Shown piece by piece: positions 1 to 9,014 of a DNA stretch of 35,496 nucleotides. The position numbers and the translations under genes are program-made. How positions within the stretch are numbered: position 1 is the first letter of the stretch; each line of letters starts with the position of its first letter. Where the stretch lies: contig JANQUV010000037.1 of the NCBI GenBank assembly GCA_030730585.1, positions 1 through 35,496 on the forward strand. The letters are read 5' to 3'. The notes beneath the pieces are model-generated. The model was not told the origin of the DNA, searched no databases, and was given only the letters and a program-made list of their open reading frames with translations. Origin of the DNA: Haliea sp. (GTDB lineage: Bacteria; Pseudomonadota; Gammaproteobacteria; Pseudomonadales; Halieaceae).

Positions 1-31
1 AAAAAAAGGGGCCACAGTGTGGCCCCAAAAA
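1..31 (-). terminator. Rho-independent terminator of the phasin-like gene
   Basis: Perfect 8-bp stem GGGGCCAC/GTGGCCCC (8-26) with a 3-base loop. Reading the minus strand it is followed by seven T (complement of 1-7). A short A run also lies on the other side (27-31), so it could work in both directions. It sits just downstream of the minus-strand gene ending at 64. A second 7-bp stem, CTCCCTG/CAGGGAG (32-50), lies between the stop codon and this hairpin. Confidence 0.85.
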
Positions 32-63
32 CTCCCTGGCAGGCAGGGAGCAGGGAACAAGCT

Positions 64-639
64 TTAAGCGGCTGAGCGGAAGCTCACAGACTCGCGCAGC
101 TCAGTGAAGCGGGTCCGTGCCTGTTCCAGGCGGGCTTCCAGCTTCTTGCGGCCTTTCAGCGCGTCCAGCTCCAACTTGGGCAGCTCGATGTCGCTGATAC
201 GGCTTTTTGCGTCTTTCTCAACTTTTGTGCCGCGCTTCACCAGCTCTGCATAGGCTACTTCAGCCGCTTTGCCACGGGCGTCCAGGCGAGTTTGCAGTTT
301 GTCTAAACGCACCTGCATCTCGTCGAACGCCTTGCCGTAGAAGCCGAGGCTGGCGAGGAACGCGTTGCGGCCCACGGTGCGTGCTCGCTCGCTGAGGCGA
401 GCCGCAGATTTCTCTGCTTCTTTGCTGGCTTTGGTTGCACGGCGCTTGTAAGTGCGCACTTTGGCTTCTGCCTGGTCGACAGCGCTCTTGTTCGCGGTGG
501 CGCGTTTGGCCGGCGCCTTGCGCGCAGCAGTGGTGCTTGCCGCAGCAGCTTTCTTCGGCGCAGCCTTGCGCTTTGCAGCGGCACGCTTGGGTGCAGCGGC
601 CTCGGTGGTTACAGTGGTGTTGGTGATTTCGTCAGCCAT
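64..639 (-). CDS. Phasin-like protein with histone-H1-like lysine/alanine-rich N-terminus
   Basis: 191-residue, very basic, coiled-coil-rich protein. Residues about 15-75 are low-complexity Ala/Lys (AAKRKAAPKKAAAA type), like the H1/PhaF-type DNA-binding tails. Residues about 85-180 are predicted amphipathic helices containing a stretch resembling phasins (GFYGKAFDEMQ... then ELVKRGTKVEK). Phasins coat polyhydroxyalkanoate granules, and PhaF-type phasins also bind DNA and help partition granules. I chose the ATG at 639 because AGGAG lies 7 bases upstream and the protein then begins MADEI; an in-frame start at 678 has no such site. In Pseudomonas PhaF the phasin domain comes first and the basic tail last; here the order looks reversed. 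No PHA synthase gene is adjacent, but another PHA-associated protein is encoded at 9913. The basic composition is seen directly; the phasin role is inferred from similarity. Confidence 0.6.
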   Translation of the reverse strand: MADEITNTTVTTEAAAPKRAAAKRKAAPKKAAAASTTAARKAPAKRATANKSAVDQAEAKVRTYKRRATKASKEAEKSAARLSERARTVGRNAFLASLGFYGKAFDEMQVRLDKLQTRLDARGKAAEVAYAELVKRGTKVEKDAKSRISDIELPKLELDALKGRKKLEARLEQARTRFTELRESVSFRSAA

Positions 640-664
640 GTCTCGACTCCTTGTGGGATGAGCG

Positions 665-682
665 CGGTGTGGTTCCACACCG
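665..682. promoter_or_regulatory. Perfect inverted repeat upstream of phasin-like gene
   Basis: CGGTGTGGTTCCACACCG is an uninterrupted 18-bp palindrome located 26 bases upstream of the phasin-like start codon. It could be an operator (dimeric repressor site) or a 5'-UTR hairpin. The role is inferred; only the symmetry is observed. Confidence 0.4.
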
Positions 683-862
683 TAGGACGCGTAAGCTACC
701 GAATGAAATTAGAATGTTCCTACTAGAAGCGACAAATTCCCGCTTTCGGCATCCGGACTATCTTCGCGAGCGTAAACAGGCGAACAGGAGTAGCATTGCG
801 CTGTCTGTAGTTTCTTTGCCCTAGCGTCCTTAGCGGCGCACTGTTTACGTATCAGGTGATAA

Positions 863-2056
863 ATGAAGTGGAAGAATGCACGGCCACTCCTCGCGGCCGG
901 CGGTGTTTTTGGTATTGGCCTCACCCTGTCCTGGGTGCTGCTCAATGGCAAGCCAGCACCTGAGCCGCAGGATATACCTGCCGTATCGCTGACCATGGTG
1001 GACGTGGTGACAGTAGAGCCTGCGCCGGTCTCACTGGCCGTTAGTACGCAGGGCACAGTGCGGCCCCTGCGAGAAATTGACCTGGTGAGCCGCGTGGCAG
1101 GCCGCATTGAAGCGGTGGCGCCTAATTTTGCGGCGGGCACTTTTTTTCGTGAAGGTGTGTTGCTGGCGAGCATAGAAGACGTCGACTACCGCTTGATGAT
1201 TGCCCGTATGGAGTCCCAAGTGGCGGCCGCGCAGCAGCGAGTGGCGGAAGAGGAAGGGCGTTCGCTGCAGGCTAAACGTGAGTGGCGTGACCTCGGTACC
1301 AGCCAAGCTAACGCCTTGTTTTTACGTGAACCGCAGCTAGCTTCAGCATCCGCGGCACTGCGCGCAGCTGAGGCAGAGCTTTCCGCCGCTCAGCTGGATC
1401 TTGAGCGCACGCGTGTTACCGCACCTTTCGACGGACGTATTAGTGAAAAATTTGTTGATGCTGGGCAATACGTCACGCCCGGCGCGCGAATAGCGCGCGT
1501 TTACTCCACACAAGCGGTAGAAGTGCGGCTGCCGCTGACCGACCGCCAAGTCGCACTCATTGATTTACCACTGTATTACCAAGCCAGTGATGCGCCGGTC
1601 GCCTTTCCCGAGGTCACTTTGCGCGCAACCTTCGGTGGCCGTGAATGGTCATGGCAGGGGCGTATTGTGCGCACCGACGCCAGCATCGATGAAACAACGC
1701 GCGTCGTGTATGCGGTCACCGAGGTGATGGATCCATTTGCGCCGGGCCCGCAGGGAGAACGCCCGCCGCTCATCCCTGGCCTTTTTGTGCATGCGACCAT
1801 CGCCGGGCGGGTGTTGCCTTCCGTGGTTAGCCTGCCGCGCTCCGCTTTGCGCGATAGCGATAGAGTGATGGTGGTGGACAGCGGCCAGCAAGTAGAGGGT
1901 CGGCCGGTATCGGTGTTACAGAGTGAGGGTGGCCAAGTGTGGGTGCAGGGCCTCAAACGCGGTGACCGGGTCATTGTTCGTGAGCCCACGGCCACCATTG
2001 CCGGTATGCGCGTCGACGTCAACGAAGTGGCTCGCATAGCCGGTGCGGGGAACTGA
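863..2056 (+). CDS. RND efflux periplasmic adaptor subunit (HlyD/MFP family)
   Basis: 397-residue membrane-fusion protein that would link an inner-membrane RND pump to an outer-membrane channel. A single N-terminal membrane anchor (about residues 7-26) is followed by a barrel-sandwich (lipoyl-like) half, a long helical hairpin rich in Ala/Glu/Gln (about 110-185), and the second lipoyl half starting with the typical APFDGRISEKFVDAGQYV segment. Beta-barrel and membrane-proximal domains follow. The ATG at 863 is preceded by AGGTGA at suitable spacing. The stop codon is two bases before the GTG of the pump gene, so the two form an operon. No TolC-like gene is present, so the outer-membrane channel must be encoded elsewhere. 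The substrate cannot be predicted. Confidence 0.9.
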   Translation: MKWKNARPLLAAGGVFGIGLTLSWVLLNGKPAPEPQDIPAVSLTMVDVVTVEPAPVSLAVSTQGTVRPLREIDLVSRVAGRIEAVAPNFAAGTFFREGVLLASIEDVDYRLMIARMESQVAAAQQRVAEEEGRSLQAKREWRDLGTSQANALFLREPQLASASAALRAAEAELSAAQLDLERTRVTAPFDGRISEKFVDAGQYVTPGARIARVYSTQAVEVRLPLTDRQVALIDLPLYYQASDAPVAFPEVTLRATFGGREWSWQGRIVRTDASIDETTRVVYAVTEVMDPFAPGPQGERPPLIPGLFVHATIAGRVLPSVVSLPRSALRDSDRVMVVDSGQQVEGRPVSVLQSEGGQVWVQGLKRGDRVIVREPTATIAGMRVDVNEVARIAGAGN

Positions 2057-2058
2057 TC

Positions 2059-5000
2059 GTGGGCGGCCCAGTACGCTGGTTTGTGCACAATCCTATCGCG
2101 GCCAATTTGCTGATGATCTTTCTGGTTATTGGCGGCCTGCTCAGTATCCCGTCGCTGGATAAACAGTTTTTTCCGCAGTTTGAGCTCAACCGGGTCAGCA
2201 TTGCCATGGTCTACCCCGGGGCCGGGCCACGCGAAGTGGAGGAGCAAATCTGTGTGCGTGTGGAGGAAGCCGTGCACGATCTGAGCGGAGTGCGCGAGAT
2301 TCGCTGCACCGCACGTGAAGGCCTGGGTACCGTGCTGGTCGAGGCCGAGCCCGACTACGACATGCAACGCTTGTCTGCGGAGATTAAAACCCGGGTTGAC
2401 GCTATCAACACCTTCCCGGCAGAAGCCGAGCGGCCCATTGTCACTGAGCTGGCTTTCCGACACTTCATGGCCGCGGTGTCTTTAGCGGGCGACCTCGGCG
2501 AACGTGATCTTAAACAGCTTGGCGAAAAATTGCGTGACGACCTCGCCGCGCAGCCCAACGTTTCGGTGGTCGAACTTGATACGCCGCGCCCTTATGAAGT
2601 GTCGGTGGAGGTATCTGAGTATACGCTGCGTCGCTACGGGCTGACCTTCAGCGATGTGGTGGCCGCCATCCGTGGTTCATCGCTCAATTTACCGGCCGGG
2701 TCGATTAAAGATGCCGGTGGCGACATTCGCCTGCAAACCCGGGGCCAGGCCTACGACCGTTTCGAGTTCGAGCGGATACCGGTGCTGACTGCAAGCGACG
2801 GCACGCAGGTGCTGTTGCGCGATGTCGCCACGGTGGTGGATGGTTTTGAAGACGTCGACGTGCGCACCCGGTTCAACGACAAACCGTCGCATACCCTGCA
2901 AGTGTTTGTTACCTCCAACCCGGACACGTTGGCGACCAGTGCCACGGTGCATCAGTGGGTGGAAGATACGCGCCTGCGGTTGCCGCCGGGTGTTGAACTT
3001 TCTGTCTGGCGTGACTCCTCGGTGCCCTTCAAAGGCCGCGTGGACACCTTGCTGAAAAATGGTATCGGTGGGTTGATCCTGGTGTTTCTGGTGTTGGTGC
3101 TGTTCCTGCGTCCGCGGCTGGCGATGTGGGTGTGTATAGGCATTGGGGTAGCCTTTATTGGCACGCTGTTTTTGCTGCAGTACACGAACACCAGCCTGAA
3201 TATGATTTCGTTGTTTGCCTTTTTACTGATTCTGGGGATTGTGGTAGATGACGCCATTATTGTCGGGGAGTCGGTGCACGCCCGTCAGGAAGCGGGTGAA
3301 CGAGGCATTGCCGGGGCCATAAACGGCACGCAGGCGGTGATTAAACCGGTGATGTTTGCCGTCATCAGCACCATGATCTTTTTTGTTCCCATGTTCTTTA
3401 TGCCGGGGGATATGGCTCAGGCTGCTATTGCCATACCGTCGGTGGTGCTGCTGGCATTGGCATTATCATTGGTCGACTGCCTGTTTATTTTGCCCGCGCA
3501 CCTGGCACATATGCCCCCTGTACGCCCCAGCCGATTTTCGTTTTTGCGCCGCCTTGAAGTGCATCGGCTGCGTTTCGCTGACGGCATGACGCGGGTGGCG
3601 CGCGAGCGCTATCGGCCGTTCCTGGCGCTGTGTCTGCGCCACAACCTGATGATTATTGCGCTGTTTGGCAGCCTGCTGATTATCAGCTTGGCATTTTACG
3701 GAGGCGGTTGGCTGCGCTCTGCGTTCTTCCCGTCGATCAATTCCGACTACGTTGTGGCCGAAGTGACGCTGCCAGAAGGAGGCGCATTTGAGGATACGCT
3801 GAAGGTGCTGCGGCAGGTGGAATCGGCGGCGCTGCAGATGAAGCGTGAGTACAATCAGGATCCGCGCTATAACGTGCTTGGGCCTGCGATTGGCCATATC
3901 GACTCCACCGGCAGCGCGAACACGATCGAAGTCATTATCGAAACCGTATCAGACGATGTGGATACCGGTGAGCTGTCAGAGCGTTGGCGTGAGGCCATTG
4001 GAGAGCTGGGCCCGGTTCAGGATTTTCGCCTGGATTACACCATTAACGAGACCGGCAAACCCATTCGCCTGGTAGCAACGGCGACGTCCTTGGACGACCT
4101 CAAGGCAGTATCGGCAGCGTTGCGTGAAGTGCTGCAATCTTACGAGGGTGTGTACAACATTAACGATACGCTGCAGGACCCGCAGCAGGAGATTGTGCTG
4201 GGCCTTAAACCCGCTGCAGAGAACCTGGGTATCACCTTGGCAGACTTGGCCCGGCAGGTGCGCGAGGGGTTTTACGGCGCCGAAGTGCAACGCATTCCGC
4301 GCACCCGGGAAGACGTACGTGTGATGGTTCGCTACCCGGAGTCGGAGCGGCTGTCGGTCGACAACTTGAATGAGATGCGCGTGCGCACACCGGCGGGCGG
4401 CGAAGTACCTTTTGCAACGGTTGCCGAGATTGACTACGAGCCTGGTTACCTCACTATCGACCGACTGAATCGTAAACGGACACTGGAAGTCTCTGCAGAA
4501 GTGGTGCCCGGTACCGTTGCGCCGCGCGCTGTGGTCAATACCATCTTGCGTGATCATGCTCCCGAGTGGAGCCGCCAGTACCCGGGCCTGGTGCTGTCGC
4601 TGGACGGCGAACTGCAGGAAGAGTCAGCTTTTATGGATGCCATGCTCAAGTACCTTGTGCTGGCCATGTTGGTTATTTACGCGCTGATGGCGGTGCCGTT
4701 TCGCTCGTACTTCCAGCCGCTGCTGGTGCTGACCGCAGTGCCTTTCGGGGTGATGGGGGCCATCTTTGGTCACCTGATACTCAACTGGGAAGTCAGCATG
4801 TTCTCTTTCTTGGGCGTTATTGCCTGCGCTGGCGTTGTGGTGAACGACAACCTTGTCTTGATCGACCGAATTAATCAGTTGCGGGCCGCGGGGCACCCCG
4901 TGCTGAGGGCCTTGTTGCAAGCCGGAGAAGACCGTTTCCGGCCGATTATTCTCACTTCACTTACCACCTTCGTAGGCCTTTTGCCGATTATGGCTGAAAC

Positions 5001-5178
5001 CAGCGTGCAGGCGCAGTTCCTGATTCCGATGGTCACCTCATTGGCGTTTGGCGTGTTGTTTGCGACCGGGGTGACGCTACTGTTGGTACCGTGTTTGTAT
5101 CTGGTGGGCGAGCAGGTGGGCAAGAGCGTGCTGCACCGTCGGCAGCGGCTGCAGGACATGATAGATAGTGCGGTGTGA
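2059..5178 (+). CDS. RND-family efflux permease (AcrB/MexB-like, HAE1 type)
   Basis: 1039-residue inner-membrane proton-driven pump. TM1 lies at about residues 13-30, a first large periplasmic loop follows, then TM2-6 (about 335-480), a second periplasmic loop and TM7-12 at the C-terminus. TM4 carries the proton-relay pair D397-D398 in GIVVDDAIIVGESVH, equivalent to AcrB D407/D408. TM10 has GVVVNDNLVLIDR. Length matches the family (about 1030-1050). The start is GTG at 2059, two bases after the adaptor stop, consistent with translational coupling. The gene ends before a hairpin shared with the convergent pckA. Such pairs commonly export biocides, dyes or lipophilic compounds; the specific substrate is unknown. 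Confidence 0.95.
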   Translation: MGGPVRWFVHNPIAANLLMIFLVIGGLLSIPSLDKQFFPQFELNRVSIAMVYPGAGPREVEEQICVRVEEAVHDLSGVREIRCTAREGLGTVLVEAEPDYDMQRLSAEIKTRVDAINTFPAEAERPIVTELAFRHFMAAVSLAGDLGERDLKQLGEKLRDDLAAQPNVSVVELDTPRPYEVSVEVSEYTLRRYGLTFSDVVAAIRGSSLNLPAGSIKDAGGDIRLQTRGQAYDRFEFERIPVLTASDGTQVLLRDVATVVDGFEDVDVRTRFNDKPSHTLQVFVTSNPDTLATSATVHQWVEDTRLRLPPGVELSVWRDSSVPFKGRVDTLLKNGIGGLILVFLVLVLFLRPRLAMWVCIGIGVAFIGTLFLLQYTNTSLNMISLFAFLLILGIVVDDAIIVGESVHARQEAGERGIAGAINGTQAVIKPVMFAVISTMIFFVPMFFMPGDMAQAAIAIPSVVLLALALSLVDCLFILPAHLAHMPPVRPSRFSFLRRLEVHRLRFADGMTRVARERYRPFLALCLRHNLMIIALFGSLLIISLAFYGGGWLRSAFFPSINSDYVVAEVTLPEGGAFEDTLKVLRQVESAALQMKREYNQDPRYNVLGPAIGHIDSTGSANTIEVIIETVSDDVDTGELSERWREAIGELGPVQDFRLDYTINETGKPIRLVATATSLDDLKAVSAALREVLQSYEGVYNINDTLQDPQQEIVLGLKPAAENLGITLADLARQVREGFYGAEVQRIPRTREDVRVMVRYPESERLSVDNLNEMRVRTPAGGEVPFATVAEIDYEPGYLTIDRLNRKRTLEVSAEVVPGTVAPRAVVNTILRDHAPEWSRQYPGLVLSLDGELQEESAFMDAMLKYLVLAMLVIYALMAVPFRSYFQPLLVLTAVPFGVMGAIFGHLILNWEVSMFSFLGVIACAGVVVNDNLVLIDRINQLRAAGHPVLRALLQAGEDRFRPIILTSLTTFVGLLPIMAETSVQAQFLIPMVTSLAFGVLFATGVTLLLVPCLYLVGEQVGKSVLHRRQRLQDMIDSAV

Positions 5179-5208
5179 AGCCGCGGAAAGAGCTTTAACA
5201 GGAAGTAG

Positions 5209-5252
5209 AGGCTGGTGGGCGCGGCCGTAGGGCCGAAGCGCCACACCAGCCT
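5209..5252. terminator. Hairpin between convergent RND permease and pckA
   Basis: Perfect 9-bp arms AGGCTGGTG (5209-5217) and CACCAGCCT (5244-5252), with further GC-rich pairing inside the loop (CGGCC/GGCCG). It lies between the stops of two convergent genes and could terminate both, but neither flank has a clear T tract, so intrinsic termination is only probable. Confidence 0.6.
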
Positions 5253-5257
5253 GCAGC

Positions 5258-6817
5258 TTAGTTCGCTTGTGGCCCTGCCGCCACGATGGCAGCGGAGACG
5301 TCGAACTTGGTGATATTTTGCTGGAACAACGTTGCCAGCTTGCGCGCCTGCTCGTCGTAGGCAGTGGTATCCCCCCAGCTGTTGCGCGGGTTGCTGTACT
5401 GGGCATCCACGCCTGGAATGGCGGTGGGGAAGTCGAGGTTCAGGATGTCCAGGTGCTCACGCGGCGCGGTCAGTAACACTCCGCTTTGCGCTGCCGCCAC
5501 AATCGCCCGCGTGACGGGGATGGGGAAGCGTGAGCCTGTGCCGCCCGGTGCGCCTGAGCCGCCGGTCCAACCGGTGTTGATCAGGTAAACCTGGCTGTCA
5601 AAATCGTCAATGCGCTTCATCAGCAGCTCGGCATAGTCGCTGGCTGGGCGCGGCATGAACGGTGCGCCAAAGCAGGTAGAAAAAGTGGGGTGAATGCCCG
5701 CTTCAGCGCCCAATTCAGTAGAGCCCACGCGTGCGGTATAGCCGCTTAAGAAGTGAAACGCAGCGGCTTCTTTAGACAAAATGGAGACGGGCGGCAGTAC
5801 GCCTGACACGTCGCAGGTGAGGAAGATGACGCATTTAGGTTCACCGCCGGCATTGGCCTCCGTGCGCTTGGCGACGTGCTCCAGCGGGTAACAGCAGCGG
5901 CCATTTTCGGTCAGGCTGGTGTCGGTGTAGTCGGCATGGCGCTGTTCATCCAGAACCACGTTCTCAATAATGGCGCCGAAGCTGATAGCGTCCCAAATGA
6001 CCGGTTCGTTCTTTTGGCTGAGGTCGATCGTTTTGGCATAGCAGCCACCTTCGATATTGAACACCGAGCCTTTGGCCCAGCCGTGCTCATCATCGCCAAT
6101 CAGGTAGCGGTCCGGGTCTGCGGAGAGGGTGGTTTTACCGGTGCCGGACAGGCCGAAAAATAGCGTGGTATCGCCCTCTTCGCCCACGTTTGCCGAGCAA
6201 TGCATGGACATGACGTCTTTCTCGGGCAGCAGAAAGTTCTGCACCGAGAACATGGCTTTTTTCATTTCGCCGGCGTAACGCATGCCCGCCAGCAGGATTT
6301 TGCGTTGGGCAAAGTTGAGAATCACGATACCGTCAGAATTGCTACCGTGGCGAGCCGGGTCGCAGACAAAGCCGGGCGCGTTCATCACGGTCCACTCGGG
6401 CTTACGGCCGATGTTGTACTGCTTGGGGCGGATAAACATGTTGCGCCCGAACAGGTTCTGCCAAGCCGTTTCCGTGATTACTTTAACCGGCAGATAGTAG
6501 TCGCTGTGCTCGCCCACATGCAGGTTTGAGACAAAGCGGTCGCGCTCATCAAGGTAGACTTCAACCTCCTCCCACAGCGCGTCGAAACGCTCGGTTTCGA
6601 AGGGGCGGTTGACCGGGCCCCAGTCGATGCTGTCTTCCGTGCTGGGTTCGCGCACGATGAAGCGGTCAGCGGGGGAGCGGCCAGTGCGCTTGCCCGTGGT
6701 GACCAGCAGAGCCCCGGTGTCGGCCAGAGTGCCTTCTCCACGTTTCAGTGCTTCTTCAACCAGCTGTGCCGTACCGAGGTCAGTGAACTCTCGGGGAGTG
6801 TTGCTTTCAAGGGTCAT
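5258..6817 (-). CDS. pckA: Phosphoenolpyruvate carboxykinase (ATP)
   Basis: 519-residue cytosolic enzyme converting oxaloacetate plus ATP to phosphoenolpyruvate, CO2 and ADP, the entry step of gluconeogenesis. The kinase-1a P-loop [11 protein letters not shown] is at residues 222-232, the kinase-2/metal motif LIGDDEHGW at about 239-247, and the substrate-side segment YAGEMKK at 181-187. [10 protein letters not shown] (44-53) is typical of ATP-type enzymes. Escherichia coli PckA is 540 residues, so this is full length. The ATG at 6817 follows AGGA at modest spacing. hslO lies upstream on the same strand, a neighbourhood also seen in Escherichia coli (hslO near pckA). About 145 bases with candidate promoters separate the two genes, so pckA can be transcribed on its own. 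Confidence 0.97.
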   Translation of the reverse strand: MTLESNTPREFTDLGTAQLVEEALKRGEGTLADTGALLVTTGKRTGRSPADRFIVREPSTEDSIDWGPVNRPFETERFDALWEEVEVYLDERDRFVSNLHVGEHSDYYLPVKVITETAWQNLFGRNMFIRPKQYNIGRKPEWTVMNAPGFVCDPARHGSNSDGIVILNFAQRKILLAGMRYAGEMKKAMFSVQNFLLPEKDVMSMHCSANVGEEGDTTLFFGLSGTGKTTLSADPDRYLIGDDEHGWAKGSVFNIEGGCYAKTIDLSQKNEPVIWDAISFGAIIENVVLDEQRHADYTDTSLTENGRCCYPLEHVAKRTEANAGGEPKCVIFLTCDVSGVLPPVSILSKEAAAFHFLSGYTARVGSTELGAEAGIHPTFSTCFGAPFMPRPASDYAELLMKRIDDFDSQVYLINTGWTGGSGAPGGTGSRFPIPVTRAIVAAAQSGVLLTAPREHLDILNLDFPTAIPGVDAQYSNPRNSWGDTTAYDEQARKLATLFQQNITKFDVSAAIVAAGPQAN

Positions 6818-6897
6818 GGCGTGTCCTGTTTTCCTGCTGCTTACAGCGGCCCGCCGCGGATGGCGGAGGTACCTCTAGGGGTCTTTCAGGGGGCGCT

Positions 6898-6936
6898 ATT
6901 ATGTCAGAATCCCCGGTGTATGCGAACCGCATTATA
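6898..6936 (-). promoter_or_regulatory. Candidate sigma70 promoter(s) for pckA
   Basis: On the minus strand TTCGCA (6926-6921) and CATAAT (6903-6898) are separated by 17 bases, matching 4/6 and 5/6 of the sigma70 consensus. A perfect TATAAT also lies at 6936-6931 but without a convincing -35 box. Both are within the AT-rich patch between hslO and pckA. Confidence 0.4.
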
Positions 6937-6963
6937 TAAAAATTCGGCGATCGTCGGCGAGCC

Positions 6964-7860
6964 TCAGTGGACCGTGGGGTCGGGGCCGGCGAGCAGTAGA
7001 TCTTGCAGCTCGTCGCGCTCAAACCGGTACTGCTGGTTACAAAACTCGCAGTCAACCTCGATATGGCCCCTTTCTGCGAGAATTTCCTCGAGTTCGTGTG
7101 CCGCAATCGCAGCCAGCGCATTGCGGCTGCGCTGCAATGAGCAGCTGCATTGAAAGTGCACGTGGCGTGGGTTGAACAGGCGCACCGGATCTTCGTGATA
7201 CAGTCGATAGAGCAGTGACTCTGGTGACAACTGCAGCAATTCATCCGCTGTGAGTGTGGCAGCCAGCGCGCTGACGTGCTCCCATTGCTGCGCACGCACT
7301 TCAACATCGCAATGCAGTTGGGGCGGCAGCTGCTGCAGCAGAAGCCCCGCGGCCTGTTGTCCATCGCTGGCCAGCCAGAGACGGGTTTGCAGCTGCTCGG
7401 ACTGCAGGAAGTAGGCATCCAGGCTGTCTGCCAATGAGTGCTCTGATAGCGGGACGATGCCCTGGTAGGGCTTGCCCTGAACGGGTTCGATAGTGATTGC
7501 CAGAACGCCGGCGGCGAGTAATTGCGCAAAATCCTCTGAGGTGGCGTGTTCAGCACCGCGCGCAATCGCGCGTACCTGCAGTTCATTGCTACATTCGGCC
7601 ATCAGCAGGGGGATTTGCCCTTCGCTGCGAGCCTGCAGAATCAGACGGCCCTCGAACTTCAGTGTGGTGCTGAGCAGCGTGGCTGCTGCCAGAAATTCGC
7701 CGAGTAGCTTGCGCACGCCGGGAGCGTAGGCATGCACCGCCAGCAGGTCCTGCAGGCTACGATGTAGCTGCACGAATTCGCCGCGGATATCGGCGTCGTC
7801 AAACAGGAAGCGGCGGCTTTGGTCAGCGTCTTGCTCAGAGGGGCGTAGGTCGTCAGTCAT
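6964..7860 (-). CDS. hslO: Redox-regulated chaperone Hsp33
   Basis: 298-residue cytosolic holdase chaperone activated by oxidation (peroxide, HOCl). The N-terminal domain folds as the Hsp33 core. The C-terminal redox switch is complete: CSC (residues 238 and 240) and CEFC (271 and 274), giving the CxC-X30-CxxC zinc motif. EPVQGKPYQGIVPL in the middle is a strong family signature. The ATG at 7860 gives MTDDLRPSEQ and a normal length; an upstream in-frame ATG at 7908 would add 16 residues and has no ribosome-binding site. The gene is followed on the same strand by pckA, with a promoter-containing gap. Confidence 0.95.
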   Translation of the reverse strand: MTDDLRPSEQDADQSRRFLFDDADIRGEFVQLHRSLQDLLAVHAYAPGVRKLLGEFLAAATLLSTTLKFEGRLILQARSEGQIPLLMAECSNELQVRAIARGAEHATSEDFAQLLAAGVLAITIEPVQGKPYQGIVPLSEHSLADSLDAYFLQSEQLQTRLWLASDGQQAAGLLLQQLPPQLHCDVEVRAQQWEHVSALAATLTADELLQLSPESLLYRLYHEDPVRLFNPRHVHFQCSCSLQRSRNALAAIAAHELEEILAERGHIEVDCEFCNQQYRFERDELQDLLLAGPDPTVH

Positions 7861-8068
7861 GAGGTGGATTGTATCCTTAGGGCCTGCCAGCTGATCCCTT
7901 AGGTTCATTGCGGCGTATGCAGTGGTGGTCGCGCTCAGGTTCAGTATTTGAGGCTACTGCGGGCTATTTTAAAGCCTCCGGTGACCGGGGTCATCTAGCG
8001 CAGTAGAGTAGTCGTAATTTTCAATGACCGCGTAAGCAGTCGCCATTTTAGCAGATAGGAGCATTATA

Positions 8069-8932
8069 ATGAGATTCAGTTACCAGATTGGTATGTGCGA
8101 GTCGGATCACTACGTCCCCTTGGCTCAGGCCGCGGAGAAAGCCGGCTATGATGGCCTGACCATTCCCGACAGCATTTGTTATCCCCAGGAAGCCAGCTCC
8201 AAATATCCATACAACAAAGATGGCAGCCGCGAGTTTCTGGAGAGCGTCCCCTTCCTCGAAAGCCTGATTGCAGTGGCCGGCATGGCGACCGTGACCGAGA
8301 AAATCCGCTTTGCAACATTTGTTTATAAAGTGGCTGTGCGTCAGGCAGCCGTGGTTGCGAAGCAGGTTCAGAGCATTCAGGCGTTGTCGAACAATCGCTT
8401 TGACTTCGGCGTCGGTATCAGCCCATGGGAAGAAGACTTTGCAGTCTGTGATGTGCCGTGGGAGAAGCGTGGTTTGCGCCTGGACGAGCAGATCGACATC
8501 ATTCGCGGCTTGGAAAGCGGGGAGTTTTTTGGCTATAAGGGTGAAGTGCACAACATGCCGGCGGTTAAAATGACCCCCAAGCCTACTGCGCCGACACCAA
8601 TTCTGGTGGGTGGCCATGCTGAGCCTGCCCTGCGCCGTGCAGCCAAATCAGATGGCTGGATGTGTGCAGGCGCCGACATGCAGCAGTTAGAGGGTTATAT
8701 TCGTCGCTTGAACGAACTCCGTGCAGAGCTTGGCACCAGCGACACCCCTTTCCGTATCTTCACTACGGGGCAGGATGCCTTCACCCAGGAAGGCATTGCC
8801 AAGCTGGAGAGTATCGGTGTGACCGATGTGATCATTGGCTTCCGTAATGTTTATGAAATGGAAGAAGATAAGCCGCTGGACGAAAAAATCGCCATGTTGA
8901 ACTGGTACGCCGGCGAGTTTATCAAGAAGTGA
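8069..8932 (+). CDS. LLM-class flavin-dependent oxidoreductase (luciferase-like)
   Basis: 287-residue TIM-barrel protein of the bacterial luciferase/F420-dependent reductase superfamily. Signatures are the N-terminal YVPLAQAAEKAGYDGLTIPDS, the central VRQAAVVAKQVQSIQALSNNRFDFGVGISPWEEDF, and the phosphate-loop-like ILVGGHAEPALRRAA followed by SDGW. The ATG at 8069 follows a clear AGGAG (about 8057-8061). Members use FMN or coenzyme F420 and carry out monooxygenation or hydride transfer on varied substrates; sequence alone does not tell which applies. Homologues are often labelled F420-dependent, but no F420 biosynthesis gene is visible here. It appears monocistronic, ending at a very strong hairpin. 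Confidence 0.88.
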   Translation: MRFSYQIGMCESDHYVPLAQAAEKAGYDGLTIPDSICYPQEASSKYPYNKDGSREFLESVPFLESLIAVAGMATVTEKIRFATFVYKVAVRQAAVVAKQVQSIQALSNNRFDFGVGISPWEEDFAVCDVPWEKRGLRLDEQIDIIRGLESGEFFGYKGEVHNMPAVKMTPKPTAPTPILVGGHAEPALRRAAKSDGWMCAGADMQQLEGYIRRLNELRAELGTSDTPFRIFTTGQDAFTQEGIAKLESIGVTDVIIGFRNVYEMEEDKPLDEKIAMLNWYAGEFIKK

Positions 8933-8935
8933 TCG

Positions 8936-8969
8936 GATCCTATGGGCGCGCTTGCGCGCCCATAGGATC
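8936..8969. terminator. Long perfect hairpin after the LLM oxidoreductase gene
   Basis: Arms GATCCTATGGGCGCGC (8936-8951) and its exact complement (8954-8969) leave only TT at the apex, a 34-base near-continuous palindrome four bases after the stop codon. No T run follows on either side. It probably ends transcription or protects the 3' end of the mRNA, and it lies just upstream of the EamA gene. Confidence 0.65.
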
Positions 8970-9014
8970 AGGCCTGCGAATGCGGTAAAGTGCGCGCTTT
9001 GTGCAGGCCCCCTT

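Noticed and set aside
1576-2463. 295-codon minus-strand open frame
   Set aside because: Antisense to the RND adaptor and pump genes, crossing their junction; no motif and unlike any known protein.
8952-9014. Upstream TTG start for the EamA transporter
   Set aside because: It would begin inside the strong hairpin and add a non-hydrophobic, Cys-containing leader absent from this family.
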